A stretch of 64,000 bases of DNA from the NCBI GenBank assembly GCA_017591395.1, contig WEDG01007661.1, forward strand, positions 117,553 through 181,552. Direction: 5' to 3'. Shown piece after piece: positions 45,924-57,550 of the stretch. Source of the stretch: Schistocephalus solidus (Eukaryota; Platyhelminthes; Cestoda; Diphyllobothriidea; Diphyllobothriidae). The notes beneath the pieces are model-generated. The model was not told the DNA's origin, did not search any database, and saw only the letters and a program-made list of their open reading frames with translations. The position numbers were made by a program, and so were the translations under genes. How positions within the stretch are numbered: the stretch's first letter is position 1; every line of letters starts with the position of its first letter.

Positions 45924-47820
45924 CTCGTCATCTCCCAGATGAGGCTCCGACTGCAACCCCGACGAAGGCCCCAAGGTAAGAGGCCGCCATGTAAGTTAAA
46001 TACTCTTTTATGAAATTTGCCTGCTTACTGTTTTTATTTCAGCAACCAAATAACCAAGAAACTGGAGGACTTGCATGCTCCAGATGATAACGCTACCGTG
46101 GAGACACGATTGTGTCAACTGCGAAATGTCATCCAGTCCACCGCCCTCGATGTCCTCGGACGCGCACACCGTCGACACCAGGACTGGTTTGACGACAATG
46201 ACGCCGACATCAGCAACTTACTCGCGGAGAAGAATAGACTACAAAAAGCCTACATGGACCTTCGGACTGACGCCACCAAAGCAGCCTTTTTCAGATGCCG
46301 GCGCCTTGTACAACAACGGCTGCGGGAGATGCAGGATGCCTGAATGATCCGAAAGGCTGAGGAAATCCGGGGGTATGCGGACCGCAATGAAATGATAAAA
46401 CTTTTTCAAAGCCATCAAGGCCATCTACGGCCCGTGTATCAAGGGGTCCGCACCGCTGCTCAGCTCTGATGACACAACACTGCTGACAGAGAAATCGCAA
46501 ATTCTCCGTTGCTGCCATTGACCGGCTCCCACAAGTGGACACGAACAATGACCTGGATCTGGCGCCTTCCCTACCAGAAACCATCCGGGCCGTGCAGCAG
46601 ATTTCCAGCGGTAAAGCACCGGGATCTGACGCAATCCCACCGGCAGTCTACAAGCACGGTGGGCCACGGCTGATGGCAGAACTCACAACACTCTTCCAGG
46701 AGATGTGGCGCCAAGGACAAGTTCCTCAGGATTTCAAAGACGCGACCATCGTCCATCTCTACAAACGGAAGGGGAACCGGCAACTCTGTGATAATCACAG
46801 AGGCATCTCGTTGCTCAACATCACCGGGAAGATCTTCGCCTGTATCCTTCTCAATCGTCTTAACGGTCACCTAGAGCAGGACCTGCTCCCGGAAAGCCAA
46901 TGTGGCCTCCGTTGACACCGCGGAACAACCGATATGATCTTTGCCGCCTGCCAGCTACAAGAGAAGTGTCAGGAGATGCGAACTCACCTTTACACTACCT
47001 TCGTGGATCTAACGAAAGCCTTTGACACGGTGAATCGTGACGGACTGTGGAAAGTCATGCAGAAATTCGGCTGTCCTGAGCGGTTCACGCACATGGTGCG
47101 TCAGCTTCATGACGAGATGACGGCGCGCGTCACTGACAACGGGACGGTATCCGAAGCATTCGCAGTGACCAACGGAGTGAAGCAGGGCTGCGTACTGCCC
47201 CCCACCCTCTTCAGTCTCATGTTCTCGGCTATGCTGATGGACGCCTACCGTGATGAGCAGCCTGGTATCCGCATCGCCTACAGAACTGACGGGCACCTTC
47301 TCAACAGTCGGCGTATGCAGGCTCAAACGCGCGTGTCTACGAATACAGTCCATGACTTGCTCTTCGCGGACGACTGCGCCCTTAACACCGTGACGGAGGA
47401 GGACATGCAAAGGAGCATGGACCTTTTCGCCGAAGGCTGCGCCGATTTTGGATTAACAATCAGTACAGCCAAAACGGTTGTCATGCACCAGCCGCCACCC
47501 AGCGCGGAATACAATGCTCCTCGAATCAATGTCAACGGTACTCAACTCAAAAACGTGGAAAACTTCGCTAATCTAGGAAGCACGATGTCGCGCAACACGA
47601 GAATCGATGACGAGGTTGCCCAACGAATCTCCAAAGCTAGTCAGGCCTTCGGCCGGCTGCAGGCCTCCGTGTGGAATCGCCACGGTATTCACCTGAACAC
47701 CAAACTGAATATGTACAAGGCTGTCGTCTTGTCGACACTCCTTTACGGAGCGGAAACCTTGACCGTCTACTTGAACGAAGCCAGGAATCTGAATCATTTC
47801 ATCTCAGCTGCCTCCGCAGA
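45924..47820 (+). pseudogene. LINE reverse transcriptase domain (copy C)
   Basis: Recognisable RT landmarks appear in order: a basic/helical spacer (WFDDNDADISNLLAEKNRL), [75 protein letters not shown] (catalytic Asp), [15 protein letters not shown] and LLFADDCAL (FADD at 47363-47374). Lesions: TGA at 46011 and 46341, frame changes between about 46385 and 46535, TGA at 46914 (other copies imply CGA, Arg) and a frameshift near 47800, after which the frame continues in the 47671-49050 ORF. The catalytic FADD is intact, but the protein cannot be made as one chain. Confidence 0.88.
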
Positions 47821-49050
47821 ATACTGAAGCTGAGATGGCAAGACAGGATCCCGGATACGGAAGTCCTGGAGCAGACCGGAATCCTCAGCATCCATGCCAT
47901 GCTGAGGCAAGTGCAACTGCGATGGAGCGGCCACCTGGTAAGAATGGATGACGAGCGACTATCCAAACGACTTTTCTACGGAGATGTCGCTACGGGTTCT
48001 CGCCGGCAGGGAGGTCAAAAACGACGCTACAAGGACACTTTGAAGAAATCGCTGAAGCAACTGCAAATCAACTCGGCGACCTGGGAGAACCTCGCCCAGG
48101 ATAGACCGGCATGGAGAAGATCAGTGAAGACTGGTTCAGCAATCTATGAGGCCAACCGGATCGCCGCCGCCAAGGCCAAAAGAGCGGCACGAAAGTCACC
48201 AGCGCCCCGGACCAACACCGCCAATGCCCAGGCCCTGCCAACATGCCCGCGCTGTCAACGCATCTTCCGCGCGCGAATCGGCCTGGTTCGACATCTTCGG
48301 ACGCAATGCACCAACAATCCGACAATTCCAATTTCTACGTCAAATTCTGCCAACCATCCTTCTGACTCCCCCACCCTCACTCCTGGCATCAATTCCATTA
48401 CTCCCACCATCATAGAGACCACATCCATCTACTCATCACCTGTTATCCCCACCACCGGCTTCGCCTTCACTACCTCCACCACCACCATCAGTGATGGGGA
48501 ATCTCTCCTAAGCTGTACTCAATGCGACCGCACATTCACCTCACGAATCGGCCTGGTCGATCACTTGCGAATACATCGTACAGAGACCGGTGAGCCAGTG
48601 CCTGGAGCACCATCACACAGCAGAGATCGTCGCCTCCACTGCCCTCACTGTCCTCGCGCATTCACTCATCGCATGGGCCTATTCGGTCACATGCGCATCC
48701 ATGACAGCGGAATTCACCACAATGCCGACAACACCGATACACCATGCACACCCTCCGCTCCTGCCATTCTTAGCGCCCCTGCCACCCCCACTACCATGAA
48801 TGACATCCTCCCAGCGTCTACCGGTTTCTCCTGCCCACACTGCGCCCGCAACTTCAACTCACACATCGGCCTGGTCGATCACCTGCGAATCCATCGCACG
48901 GAGGCTGGTGAACCAGTGCCTGGGGCTCCGACATACAGTCGACGCGCCCGCGTTCACTGCCATCACTGCTCCCGCACATTTACACACCGCATGGTCCTAT
49001 TAGGACACATGCGCCTCCACGACATCCTCCGGTTAAACACCGGAGACTAA
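47671..49050 (+). pseudogene. LINE C-terminal region with five-finger C2H2 array (copy C)
   Basis: After the RT connection region ([33 protein letters not shown]) and a basic stretch rich in Ala/Lys/Arg come five fingers. Finger 1 is CPRC...H-x4-C (from 48244). Fingers 2-5 are C-x2-C-x12-H-x3-H. Two finger types alternate: RIGLV/HIGLV-HLRIH (1, 2, 4) and HRM-L-GHMR-H (3, 5). Fingers 2-3 and 4-5 are each joined by a TE-[TA]-GEPVPGAP linker, and the pairs are separated by Pro/Thr/Ser-rich spacers. The frame is unbroken to a stop at 49048-49050. Fingers are expected to bind nucleic acid; the target is unknown. Confidence 0.85.
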
Positions 49051-49120
49051 GCTACATCAGCGCACACTACCTGCACCAATGCATCGACAACACCCTCAAA
49101 ATCACTATTTACCAGAGTAT

Positions 49121-50460
49121 ATCACGGTTTCCTAGAAACCGTGGCTGGGAAGTCTGCCAATCTGACACTTCCACCAGACCGCGCCGTCGGCTCAGTGTAT
49201 GTGCTGTGTGTGTGTCGAGTGGCTGACCAGTGGACTTGGAGTCAGACGGCGATGGCTGCTCCATATCCCCTGAGTTTGTGAATCCTGGTGTGTGCGTTAT
49301 GGGGACCAGGTCGTGCTGTGGCGCGTGAAGACGGGTAGGCCGATCTGTCAGCCAATGCGCCCACTGCCACATCAGGCAACTGACCGGCTCGGACAGTTTG
49401 ATGGTGGGGGTTGGGGAGAGAGTGATGTCGACAGCTCAGCGCATGTTCCTCACTATAAACAATCTGATGTGCTTGAAACTATCACGGTGCGCTAAAAGCC
49501 GTGGCTTGGAAGGTTGCCAACTGACGGGATAACTCGGACCGCGTGGTCAGCCCGATGTGTGTTTTGTGTGGAAGGGCTGACTGGCGAACTGAGAGTCAGG
49601 CTGCAATGGCTCCTTCTTAATGTGGTCTTTATGGCACTCCCACTCTGTGGGAGCCGAGCCAGGTGTGGTAGTGCGCCCAGGGGGCGGCTCCAGCCGCGCC
49701 AGTCACCTGCAACCTCTCTCATCTCCGGTCTTCTTGCCTGTGTCGTGAGACCGGGCTCAGATGGGGAGGAGAAGAGTGTGTGGTAACGTTAACCACCGCG
49801 GTTGGAAGGTGGCCAACTGACAATTACACTCAGACCTCGCAGTTCGTCCAATGTGTGTTGTGTGGAGTGGTTGACTGGTGGTCTGAGAGTCAGGCTGCGA
49901 TGGCTCCTTCTTAACGTGACCTCTGGCTATCTCACACATGTTAGATGTAAGCCGTTTAACCCCCTGCTGTGTGAAATCCTGGTGCTTGTGTTTGGGGGGC
50001 CAGGTCATGTACGTAGTACACGTAGACGAGGTCACCAGCAGCTGTGCCTGCTTCCGCATCAGACAACTGACCGGCTCGGACAGTGGTCTGATTGTGGGGG
50101 TGGGGGAGAGAGTGAGGTCGAGAGCTCAGCGTATTTTCCTCACTATAAACAATCTGACACGCTTGAACCTATCACGGTGCGCTAAAAGCCGTGGCTTGGA
50201 AGGTTGCCAACTGACGGGATAACTCGGACCGCGTGGTCAGCCCAATGTGTGTTTTGTGTGGAGTGGCTGACTGGCGGACTGAGAGTCAGGTTGCAATGGC
50301 TCCTTCTTAATGTGGCCTTCATGGCACTCCCACTCCGTGGGATCCGAGCCAGGTGTGGTGGCACGCCCAGGGCGGCTCCGGCCGCGCCAGCCACCTGCGC
50401 CCTCTCCCATCTCCGGTCTTCTTGACGCTGTCTTGACACCGGTCTCAGATGGGGAGGAGG
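49121..50460 (+). repeat. LINE 3' UTR: four tandem diverged units (copy C)
   Basis: Units begin near 49121, 49482, 49795 and 50166. Units 1 and 3 share ATCAGGCAACTGACCGGCTC-like sequence and GTTCCTCACTATAAACAATC. Units 2 and 4 share GTGCGCTAAAAGCCGTGGC, CGGACCGCGTGGTCAGCCC and the CACCTGCRCCCTC end. Copies A and B have only one such pair, so copy C has a duplicated pair. Confidence 0.8.
49123..49143 (+). other. Perfect 9-bp hairpin at the start of the LINE 3' UTR
   Basis: CACGGTTTC and GAAACCGTG flank a CTA loop. The same hairpin is perfect in copy A (21016-21036) and carries one mismatch in copy B (about 26219-26239). It could be an RNA element read by the LINE machinery. Confidence 0.75.
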
Positions 50461-50588
50461 AGAGAGTGCGGTAGCTGCAGCGCAAGGCTACTATCACTTA
50501 AAACTAAATCACGCGCAAGTCACCGTCCCTGCTTCACCCTTCCATGGAGCATACGGTGGACCTCGTCGAAATCGACGGTCGAAGTGTC

Positions 50589-50600
50589 GCATGACAATTG
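50589..50600 (+). repeat. Target-site duplication, right copy
   Basis: GCATGACAATTG follows the element terminus CTGTC and is identical to 44563-44574. Confidence 0.85.
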
Positions 50601-51645
50601 CAGATGGACAGCAGACGGACTGCGCCCGCGCCAACCTCCAGTTGAGTTGACCCCGTCTTTCTATCGGGGTAAAGTGTCTGACGGGGGAGTGGAGTAAATG
50701 ATGTGCATGTTTGCCTCTGCGCAAGTTACCTTTGTAGAGTCAATGGTGTGGGGAATACGGCAGACGTCGTCACTTGCAATGGCTGAAATATTGTCTAGGT
50801 TAAGACGCTTGTTAGAAAAGTCCCATCATATATGGGTCAAGCATGGGAATGCGGAACTTCCCCAGTAATACAGGTGGAAATGCGCTGAATTCCAGGGTGA
50901 TATATATATTGTATGTCCTATCAAGTTCATCCTCTCCTGAAGAAGAAGAAGAAGAAGAGGACGAGAGTGCAGGTTCAGGGACCCAATTTTATGCGTATCG
51001 ATGTGTCGGAAAATTTCTCATTTCCATCAGCAGAGTAGCGTGGTTGCTGATCCCGCAGGTATTTGGTTATTCAGTCTTGCCGCTTGCTGTGCTTCACGCC
51101 TGAACTTTGACTGATCCGTTCGACTACCCTGACATTCGCCGCTGTCGGGCTCGCATGAACTTTGTTCCCTTTGGGGCCGACGTAGTCCTATGAGTTGCTT
51201 TCCGCCTCGCTGGCGCATCGGTGAGGCAGTGTTCTTAAACTTAACCCTACCACGAACAAAAACCCTAATTCCATAAACCTCAATCCCAACCCCAACACTA
51301 CCCCATAAGCCTAATCCTAATCATAACTTTAACCACAACTCGAAACTTCACCCTAACCCCAAAAACCCTGAAATCTTTCGCAAGTCCGCCTGCCTAACTG
51401 GGGGTCCCGTCTTCCGTGTCCAGCCTTAGTACGTAGTTACTGTTTTTCTTATAACAATATATAGTCTTATTTCTGACAATTGAAACATTTCACCATTAGG
51501 AACACGACACAAACCAGGATACAGATAAGCTGATGTGAAATTCGCAATCTTGACAGTTTTAGTATTTATTTATTGCCAGTTTACAGACAAGGTCAAAAGA
51601 GATATACAGTAGAGGGTCGAGCTGACAGTGAAAAAAAACTCCTGA
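50601..51645. other. Spacer with (GAA)n and TAACCC-like patch
   Basis: A (GAA)n run lies at 50939-50958. At about 51240-51375 there is a CTAACCC-like patch resembling the MITE core; CCGTGTCCAGCCTTAG at 51416-51431 may be a decayed right end, but no left end was found. No gene is visible. Confidence 0.4.
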
Positions 51646-51888
51646 TCGTTCTTTCAAGTGTTTTCAGGAGAAAAAACTGCAGTTTATTGAGCGATTAAAG
51701 TTCAGGACAGGGAAGCATTGACACAGGTGCATGGTGAAGTTCTTATACTTTCAGTGTTATGGATCGGGTATTCTGCACCAGCAGGTATGTCGGCGAACGG
51801 CTGTTCGCTGTCGACTGCATAAGGAATAAGCCGATTAAGGTCTGCAGAGCCAGCAATATTGCCCTCAGCATGAAGACCGGCACAGGAT

Positions 51889-54800
51889 TCAGAGTCCATG
51901 AACGCCACCAGAACGGAAGAGAGCTTCCACAGAGTCAGCACCCAAAAGTTTTGGAAGGTTTCCTGAATGTAGAAAACTAGTGACAGCTCTCGTAAACAAG
52001 GGATAGCTTTGCTGAATTTTGATACTTCTGGGTAGCTTATTCCAGATTGCTATAATGTTTACCGAAAAAAACTGACGGTATCTAATGGTGCGTTTCAAAG
52101 GAAGAAATAAAAATACATCTCGATGACTGGCGCGCCGAGAGTGGTCGAGCTGCCTCAGAGATGTAAGGGGGTTAAATGTACAACTGTTTAAAAGTGTAAA
52201 CAGTAAAAATGGTCCCTTCTATAATCTGCGAAGCAACAACGGGTCGAGGCTTGTAAGCTCACAGCGTTGTTGGTAGTACAGGTTTCTGTCTTCTAAAGAG
52301 AAAACTCTTTTTGTAAATAAGTGCTGGATTGATTATATTCTCTTCCGTTCACTAGCCTGCAGAAGACTAAATAGAAACGAGCAGTATTCCAGACTAGGTC
52401 TGGCGTACATTTTATAAAGGCTGATTCTAATGTTTACGGTTTTAAAGTTTCTTAGTATAAATCCAATAGTTTGGCGTGCTTTCGAGACAATCAAGGCGTA
52501 GTGCTCTGACAGATTAAGACTACTAGAATATGATATGTCCTGATCCTTTATAACTCCGGGCACATTTAGGTTGTGACCATCTATGCTTAAGTGGGGCTGA
52601 TGGTTGTCGCCAATAACCATAACGGAGCACTTGTGCCAAGAAAGCGAAAGGTGCCATGTGCGACACCACTGAGCGAAGGCCTGAAGATCCTTTTTTTAGA
52701 GCTCAAGCACGATGTTGCGATCGACCGGTTTATATTGATAGCTAACTTTTAAATCGTTAGCGTACCGAAAGGGCCTACCATACTGAAAACAATCAGGAAC
52801 ATCGTTGACAAAAAGGCAAAATAGAAGCGGGCCGAGCAGGCTACCCTGAATAACTCCACTCCTCACATGCGTGGGGTTGGAGATAACATCAGAAATTTTA
52901 ACCTGTTGTGCGCGAGCATTCAAACAGGAAGATATTACGTTCAGAAGCTTGTTACCTATGCTGAAGGAGGAAGTTTCAGCAGTAGGAGATCATGGCCAAC
53001 ACGATCAAAAGCCTTAACGAAATCGAAGTAAGCGGTGTAAATTACAAAACCGCTGTCTCTAGATTGTAGCAAATGATCGAAGAAAAAGAGCTGGCAGGTG
53101 TCACAAGACCTTTTTCGATGAACTCATGCTGAGCCGCATTAATTAGGTGATTCTCTGTTAGGTGACGCATCATTTTGTCTTTGATCAAGGTCTCTAAGAT
53201 CTTCAAGAGTGCTGGCAGTGTATTTATTGGCCTAAAACAATCAAATGACCTAGATCGGCCGTGTTTGGGTATAGGCAGCATATGCGATTCCTTCCATAAA
53301 ATAGGGAAAGTTTCGCTTTCAAAAGCAAGATTCAATATCTTATACAGAAAGGACGGAAATATATCATTTGCATCCGCCTTTAGAACGCTGACCGGGACGC
53401 CATCTGGTCCAGGACTGTAAGATTGACGAAAAGGCCGAATGGCTACGGTCACGTCCCAGAGTGTAAAAGTCATGGTTTCGAGGACGTTTTCGGTTCAAAC
53501 CCGGATGTTAGGAAAGGGAGTGATAGTATGTTCACTAAAATTTCTAGACAAGAAAGCATTGAAGCTATCAGCAGTCTACTGAGCGTCAGCTAAAGGGTTT
53601 CCTAAGGCATCTCGAAGTATCGGATGCTGCGTTTTTTTCTACACTTTTACTATGCGCGAAAAGAGTTTCGCAACATTTAACGAAGGGTTTTCGGCAAAGT
53701 TGACATCATCAGCTAGTCGTTTTTCGTTAGACAGCCTCTTAGCCTTTTCAAAGATTTGTTGGATCAAGGGCAGGATGGAATTGTCGTTTTGCAGATGAAA
53801 ACGACGGGAGAGTCTACGCAGTCTACGGCGGAATGATAGAGGGAGGTAGACTTCATCCTTGACATTAATTATTTTCATACGGGGAACAAAACGAGAAATG
53901 AGTGGACCTTGAACTTGGTTCAACGTATCAGTACAAACATTCACATCCAAACATACAAAGAAGTTAGTTCAATCGAGTTTGGAATGGGAATTTAGATGTG
54001 TTAGCAATTCCCCCATATTTGCTGATCTGAAATCACGGAAAAAACTATATATTTTGGAAAACGATTCATCAGCCTCGAGTTCTAGTGTAGAAAGATTTAT
54101 GGTATGGTCAGAACTCGCAAATGGATCTAAAGGTGACACTGACAATGACTGACAACCTCTACAGAAAATACTATCAAGTATGTTTGATCCTCGGGTGGGA
54201 AAATCAACTTCCTGGTCCCACATGCCAATATCTATGGCCTCAAGTAGGTCTTCGGAATTTGCAGGACAGGAAGGTGGAAACAAATGAACTTCAGGAAGAT
54301 TGAAGTCAACTGCAATCAAGCAGTACTTCAGATATAAGTCAGCTGTGGTGTGAAATATCTGCGAGAGACAAAGATCGTAATCTTCGCTGGCATTTAGGGG
54401 GGCGATAGACACATCCAACGGGTAAAGAGTAGTTATCTTTTAGGACAACTCGGAGCCAACAGCTCTCGTCTACCGCGGTAAATTGACGATATTCCAACGG
54501 CAGAAATTTAAGGGGTTGCTTTACATAGATAAAGTTTCCTCCGCCACAGCCCTCGTGTTGATCATTCCGAATGTAAGCGTAGCCTAGAATAGAGAGTTCG
54601 GAGTCAGATATACAGAGTGTTGCCCATGTCTCTGTAACTATTACAATGTCGGGCGGTCGATGAAAACCAGAGTCTGGAGCAAAGGCATCTTATAAAGCAG
54701 ATATCTGGCATTATGGACGATTATTTTAAGTGGGTATGTTTTAGGTATCTGAAACGGGACAGTTAGGCTGTCAGAGTGACTGCCTTCTGCCAAAGAAATG

Positions 54801-55144
54801 CTCTTTTCACTTGAACTATCTGTCCGTCCCTTATTTTGAGATGTGTCTCGCCATTGGTCCTTCGTGTTTCCAGTTCTATTATTAATTGTCACATTTTCAT
54901 TCGCTCTTTCATTCCGTATTCCAGGTTGAAAAAAACTTAAGAATGCGGGCCCCGTAGGATTGATTTTCTCTGTATCAGGAGCTGTACCTGTGCTTCGTTT
55001 TCCAAGATGATTTAAGAGGTTTTGATCGAGGATTTGAATCGGGTGTTGACAGAGCCTTCCCTCTTCTATATGCCTTGAGAATGTGGATGGATTCGCCGTC
55101 CATTCACAACGTTTTTGCATACAAATGAAGGAGTTCCAAGTCAT
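51889..55144 (-). pseudogene. CR1/Jockey-type LINE ORF2 remnant (endonuclease and RT)
   Basis: Read from right to left, the start of the AP endonuclease (IIVHNARYLLYKMPLLQ, then IVTETW) is followed by CVYRPP-like sequence near 54420. VDFNLPEV and FASSDHTINL complete the endonuclease. RT landmarks are SPGPDGVPVSVLKA, FRPINTLPALLKILE, GVIQGSLLGPLLFCLFVND and FRYANDLKV; the catalytic FADD has become YAND. The end of the protein carries LEYCSFLFS and IWNKLPRSIKIQQSYPLF, typical of CR1/Jockey-like elements. Frames change at about 54640, 54420, 53960, 53640, 53040, 52690 and 52330, so it is dead. It is distinct from the RTE-like family. Confidence 0.85.
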
Positions 55145-55298
55145 GTTTTACTCGCTCCTTTGGAATTATTGACGCTGACTCTGGGACCCCCTTTATGATA
55201 ACATTATGTTTTCGACTCAATCGAGCACCCGTTTGCAACTCAGGTCTTTCAACTGAGTCAGTACTTGTATCCAGCTCACTTGGTCTGATAGGTCCAGA

Positions 55299-56099
55299 TT
55301 AACTGGGTGATGGGCAGGCTGGAGCCAAATCCGTGTACGACTTGGTCTTCTTAGACCTATTCCTCTTTGGCTTTACAAACTCACCAACCTCTTCAACATC
55401 GCATGTCGGTGCAACGTCCAGCAGCGATTTAGCACTGGGTTGTAAGGCCAGATTATTGCTAATGCTGTCTAAGCTCAGTGATGACAAGGCCTGTAAACCG
55501 GCATTAAATACAAATACTATTATTATTATGGTGTGGAGCAAGGACTAGATGGGACACCTTTTCGAACTAGCAAACTGTCCTCTGGTTTACTGGGTCCGGT
55601 AAACGCGATGGCTTTTATGTGATTATTAGGTAAGCTCGAAGAGGCTATACATGCATATGAATTTGCTTTGCGTTAGTTTTTTTACGGACAGGAGCCTTTT
55701 TAACAGGTGGGCAAGAAATATATTTTTTAAGTTATCTTTTTCTTGCCTTCGATTGTCTACCTCCTGCTCCATCTCTAAGAATTTCTGCAGAAGCCTGAAA
55801 CAACCCATACAAGTATCATCTTCGTAAGCTGCATTTACTGAGCTTACTAGAATTTTTGCCCGTTTAGCGGGAGGTAAACAATTAGCAGAATAACGATAGT
55901 TGCAACTATTTTCTGCTAGTCTATTAATTCGCTGACCAAAGTCCCCTGCCAATACGGCCGAATGGTTAGAGGCGTCGAAAGACGGTCCTACGCGATTTTG
56001 CGGTGTGTTTGCAAAACTAGGTCGTGAACCAATTTTTCGTGGCAATAAACTTAAGGCACCTGCATTTTGCATACTTATGGGGATACAGAGCAAACGCAA
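55299..56099 (-). pseudogene. Possible ORF1 of the CR1/Jockey-type LINE
   Basis: Two minus-strand frames (55626-56099, 157 codons; 55299-55541, 80 codons) lie just 5' of the ORF2 remnant in the same direction. The first ends in a charged, helix-prone stretch (LLQKFLEMEQEVDNRRQEKD) that could be a coiled coil; the second has KPKRNRSKKTKSY. ORF1 proteins of such LINEs often combine a coiled coil with basic RNA-binding parts. No diagnostic domain is visible and the call rests mainly on position. Confidence 0.4.
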
Positions 56100-57484
56100 T
56101 TGATGTCAGAATCACCACAAAATTAATAGAGAGTTGGTTAGGATATTAAACAATAAGAATATGAAAAATTAAGGACTCAGCCTTTGGTTTGAGCTCCTTC
56201 CGCGATTGAAAGCAGATGCAGGGAGCACACAGCAGGCGTGAGTTTCATAAATCAGCAATTCTGGGGCGGGTAAGAATCCTCAGCAGCGGAATTTTGTTTC
56301 AAGCCTCAGAATCCTTACGTCCAAATCGCAATTTACGAACTAAGGGGAATATACAGACAATTCTTTAATAATTTACCAGTACCGTGTCTTCTACACTGAG
56401 GTAGAGACTAAAAACTCGTAGGCTCGAAGGACTTGAAATTCGAAGCCAATTTCAAAACCTCGAAACCGATTTTGGTGGTGGTGGTGGTTGTATCATGCAG
56501 TGATACATGTTCATACTGATAACGGCGGTAAGGACAACTTTAAATAGATACTGCGAAAGATTCGGCGAGAGGCTCTGCTAGAAGGTGATGCAGAATTTAA
56601 CTGCGTAATGATCATCACCCAAAAACCACAAAAGATGAAGGCCATACACGGATGGGTGTCCTAAAAGGAATTCGGGAGGGTGGACGTTTCTGAACTGTAC
56701 ACACGAAGTTTCTCAATATGAAACCATTTCCAGGGTTTATAAACTTCTTCGCAAAAATGTTTGGTGTAGGCAGTATAGCATTAGTAAACGCCGCGCCCCT
56801 ATTTTCCTATGAACGATTACTTCTACTTATTGTTACTTCTGAGGCCAACTGACCAGTTAGTTTAAAACAATTTTCCGTGACCCTGTCTCGAAAAGTAGAT
56901 TTTACGTATACAGGGCTATCTTAAACTGACGACTCAACTGTACATATAGGGCGCTGAACTCGTAATAGTACCTCCTCAGGACAACTTATCCTAAGAAACT
57001 GAGCTACTGAACTTTCCTTTCAATCGGAGTCAGCTGTCGAACTTGCAATTTTTTGAAGTTTGTAGTAAATTATGCCTAAATACCATCGTTAGGAAAGGGC
57101 TAATTGCCTCACACGGCAGATGGCAACAGCTGTCGGGGAGCGAGAATAATTGCAACCCTTTGCTTTACCAACCCTTGTAAACATGACAAAAATAACCGTT
57201 TTACTAAGGAGTCAAACACCATTCGAGATTCTGTCAGGCATACCAGCTTTTGAAGACCAAAAATGGATTGCTAGGAAGTCTCGGCCTGCCCTAGAGATTT
57301 ATCGACGTCACGGTCAGCAAGAAATGTTGATACTGGTACCTATTCAGTTATCCGTTGAGTTAATCCATGGGTGCTAGCACTTTGTGATTAGATTGCAGGA
57401 ACCAACAGGTTCGTTACTCTTGGCCTTGGAAATCTGAGGAAGAGCCTTCCAAGGCAGCCCCCCTATATCCGCAGGCCTCGCTTC
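56100..57484. other. Unrecognised region with short (GGT)n
   Basis: (GGT)n lies at 56474-56488. Otherwise nothing is supportable; frames are at most 75 codons. Confidence 0.4.
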
Positions 57485-57550
57485 CATCTATGATGAGCGG
57501 GTGAAGGGCGGATAAACCAGACATGGCCATTCGCGTGTCCTTTATTTTTT
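57485..57550 (+). mobile_element. Degenerate family-S SINE body fragment
   Basis: TATGATGAGCGGGTGAAGGG, ATAAACCAGACATGGCCATT and GTGTCCTTTAT line up with the SINE body TGATGACGGCTAATAAGCC / AATGGCCATTCC / TCTCCCTTGTC. The match is short and diverged. Confidence 0.4.

Larger units (their letters stand above)
44575..50588 (+). mobile_element. Near-complete RTE-like zinc-finger LINE (copy C)
   Basis: This ~6.0-kb element has a 5' UTR (44575-45160), a single long coding region for AP endonuclease, reverse transcriptase and C2H2 fingers (45161-49050), and a 1.5-kb repetitive 3' UTR ending CTGTC. Identical 12-bp direct repeats flank it. The left end matches the 5' end of copy D and the right end matches copies A and B, so both termini are real. 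A single ORF without a separate ORF1 and an AWNVRS-type endonuclease fit the RTE group; the clade assignment is an inference. Several frame lesions make this copy inactive. Confidence 0.9.

Noticed and set aside
45976..46042. GTAAG...TTTTTATTTCAG inside the LINE, resembling a small intron between endonuclease and RT
   Set aside because: The sequence continues to read as diverged spacer protein (LPAYCFYFSNQI) apart from one stop; active LINEs normally lack introns and no second copy here shows it removed.
51240..51375. Interstitial telomere
   Set aside because: The repeats are degenerate and resemble the MITE cores; there is no run of perfect TTAGGG/CCCTAA.
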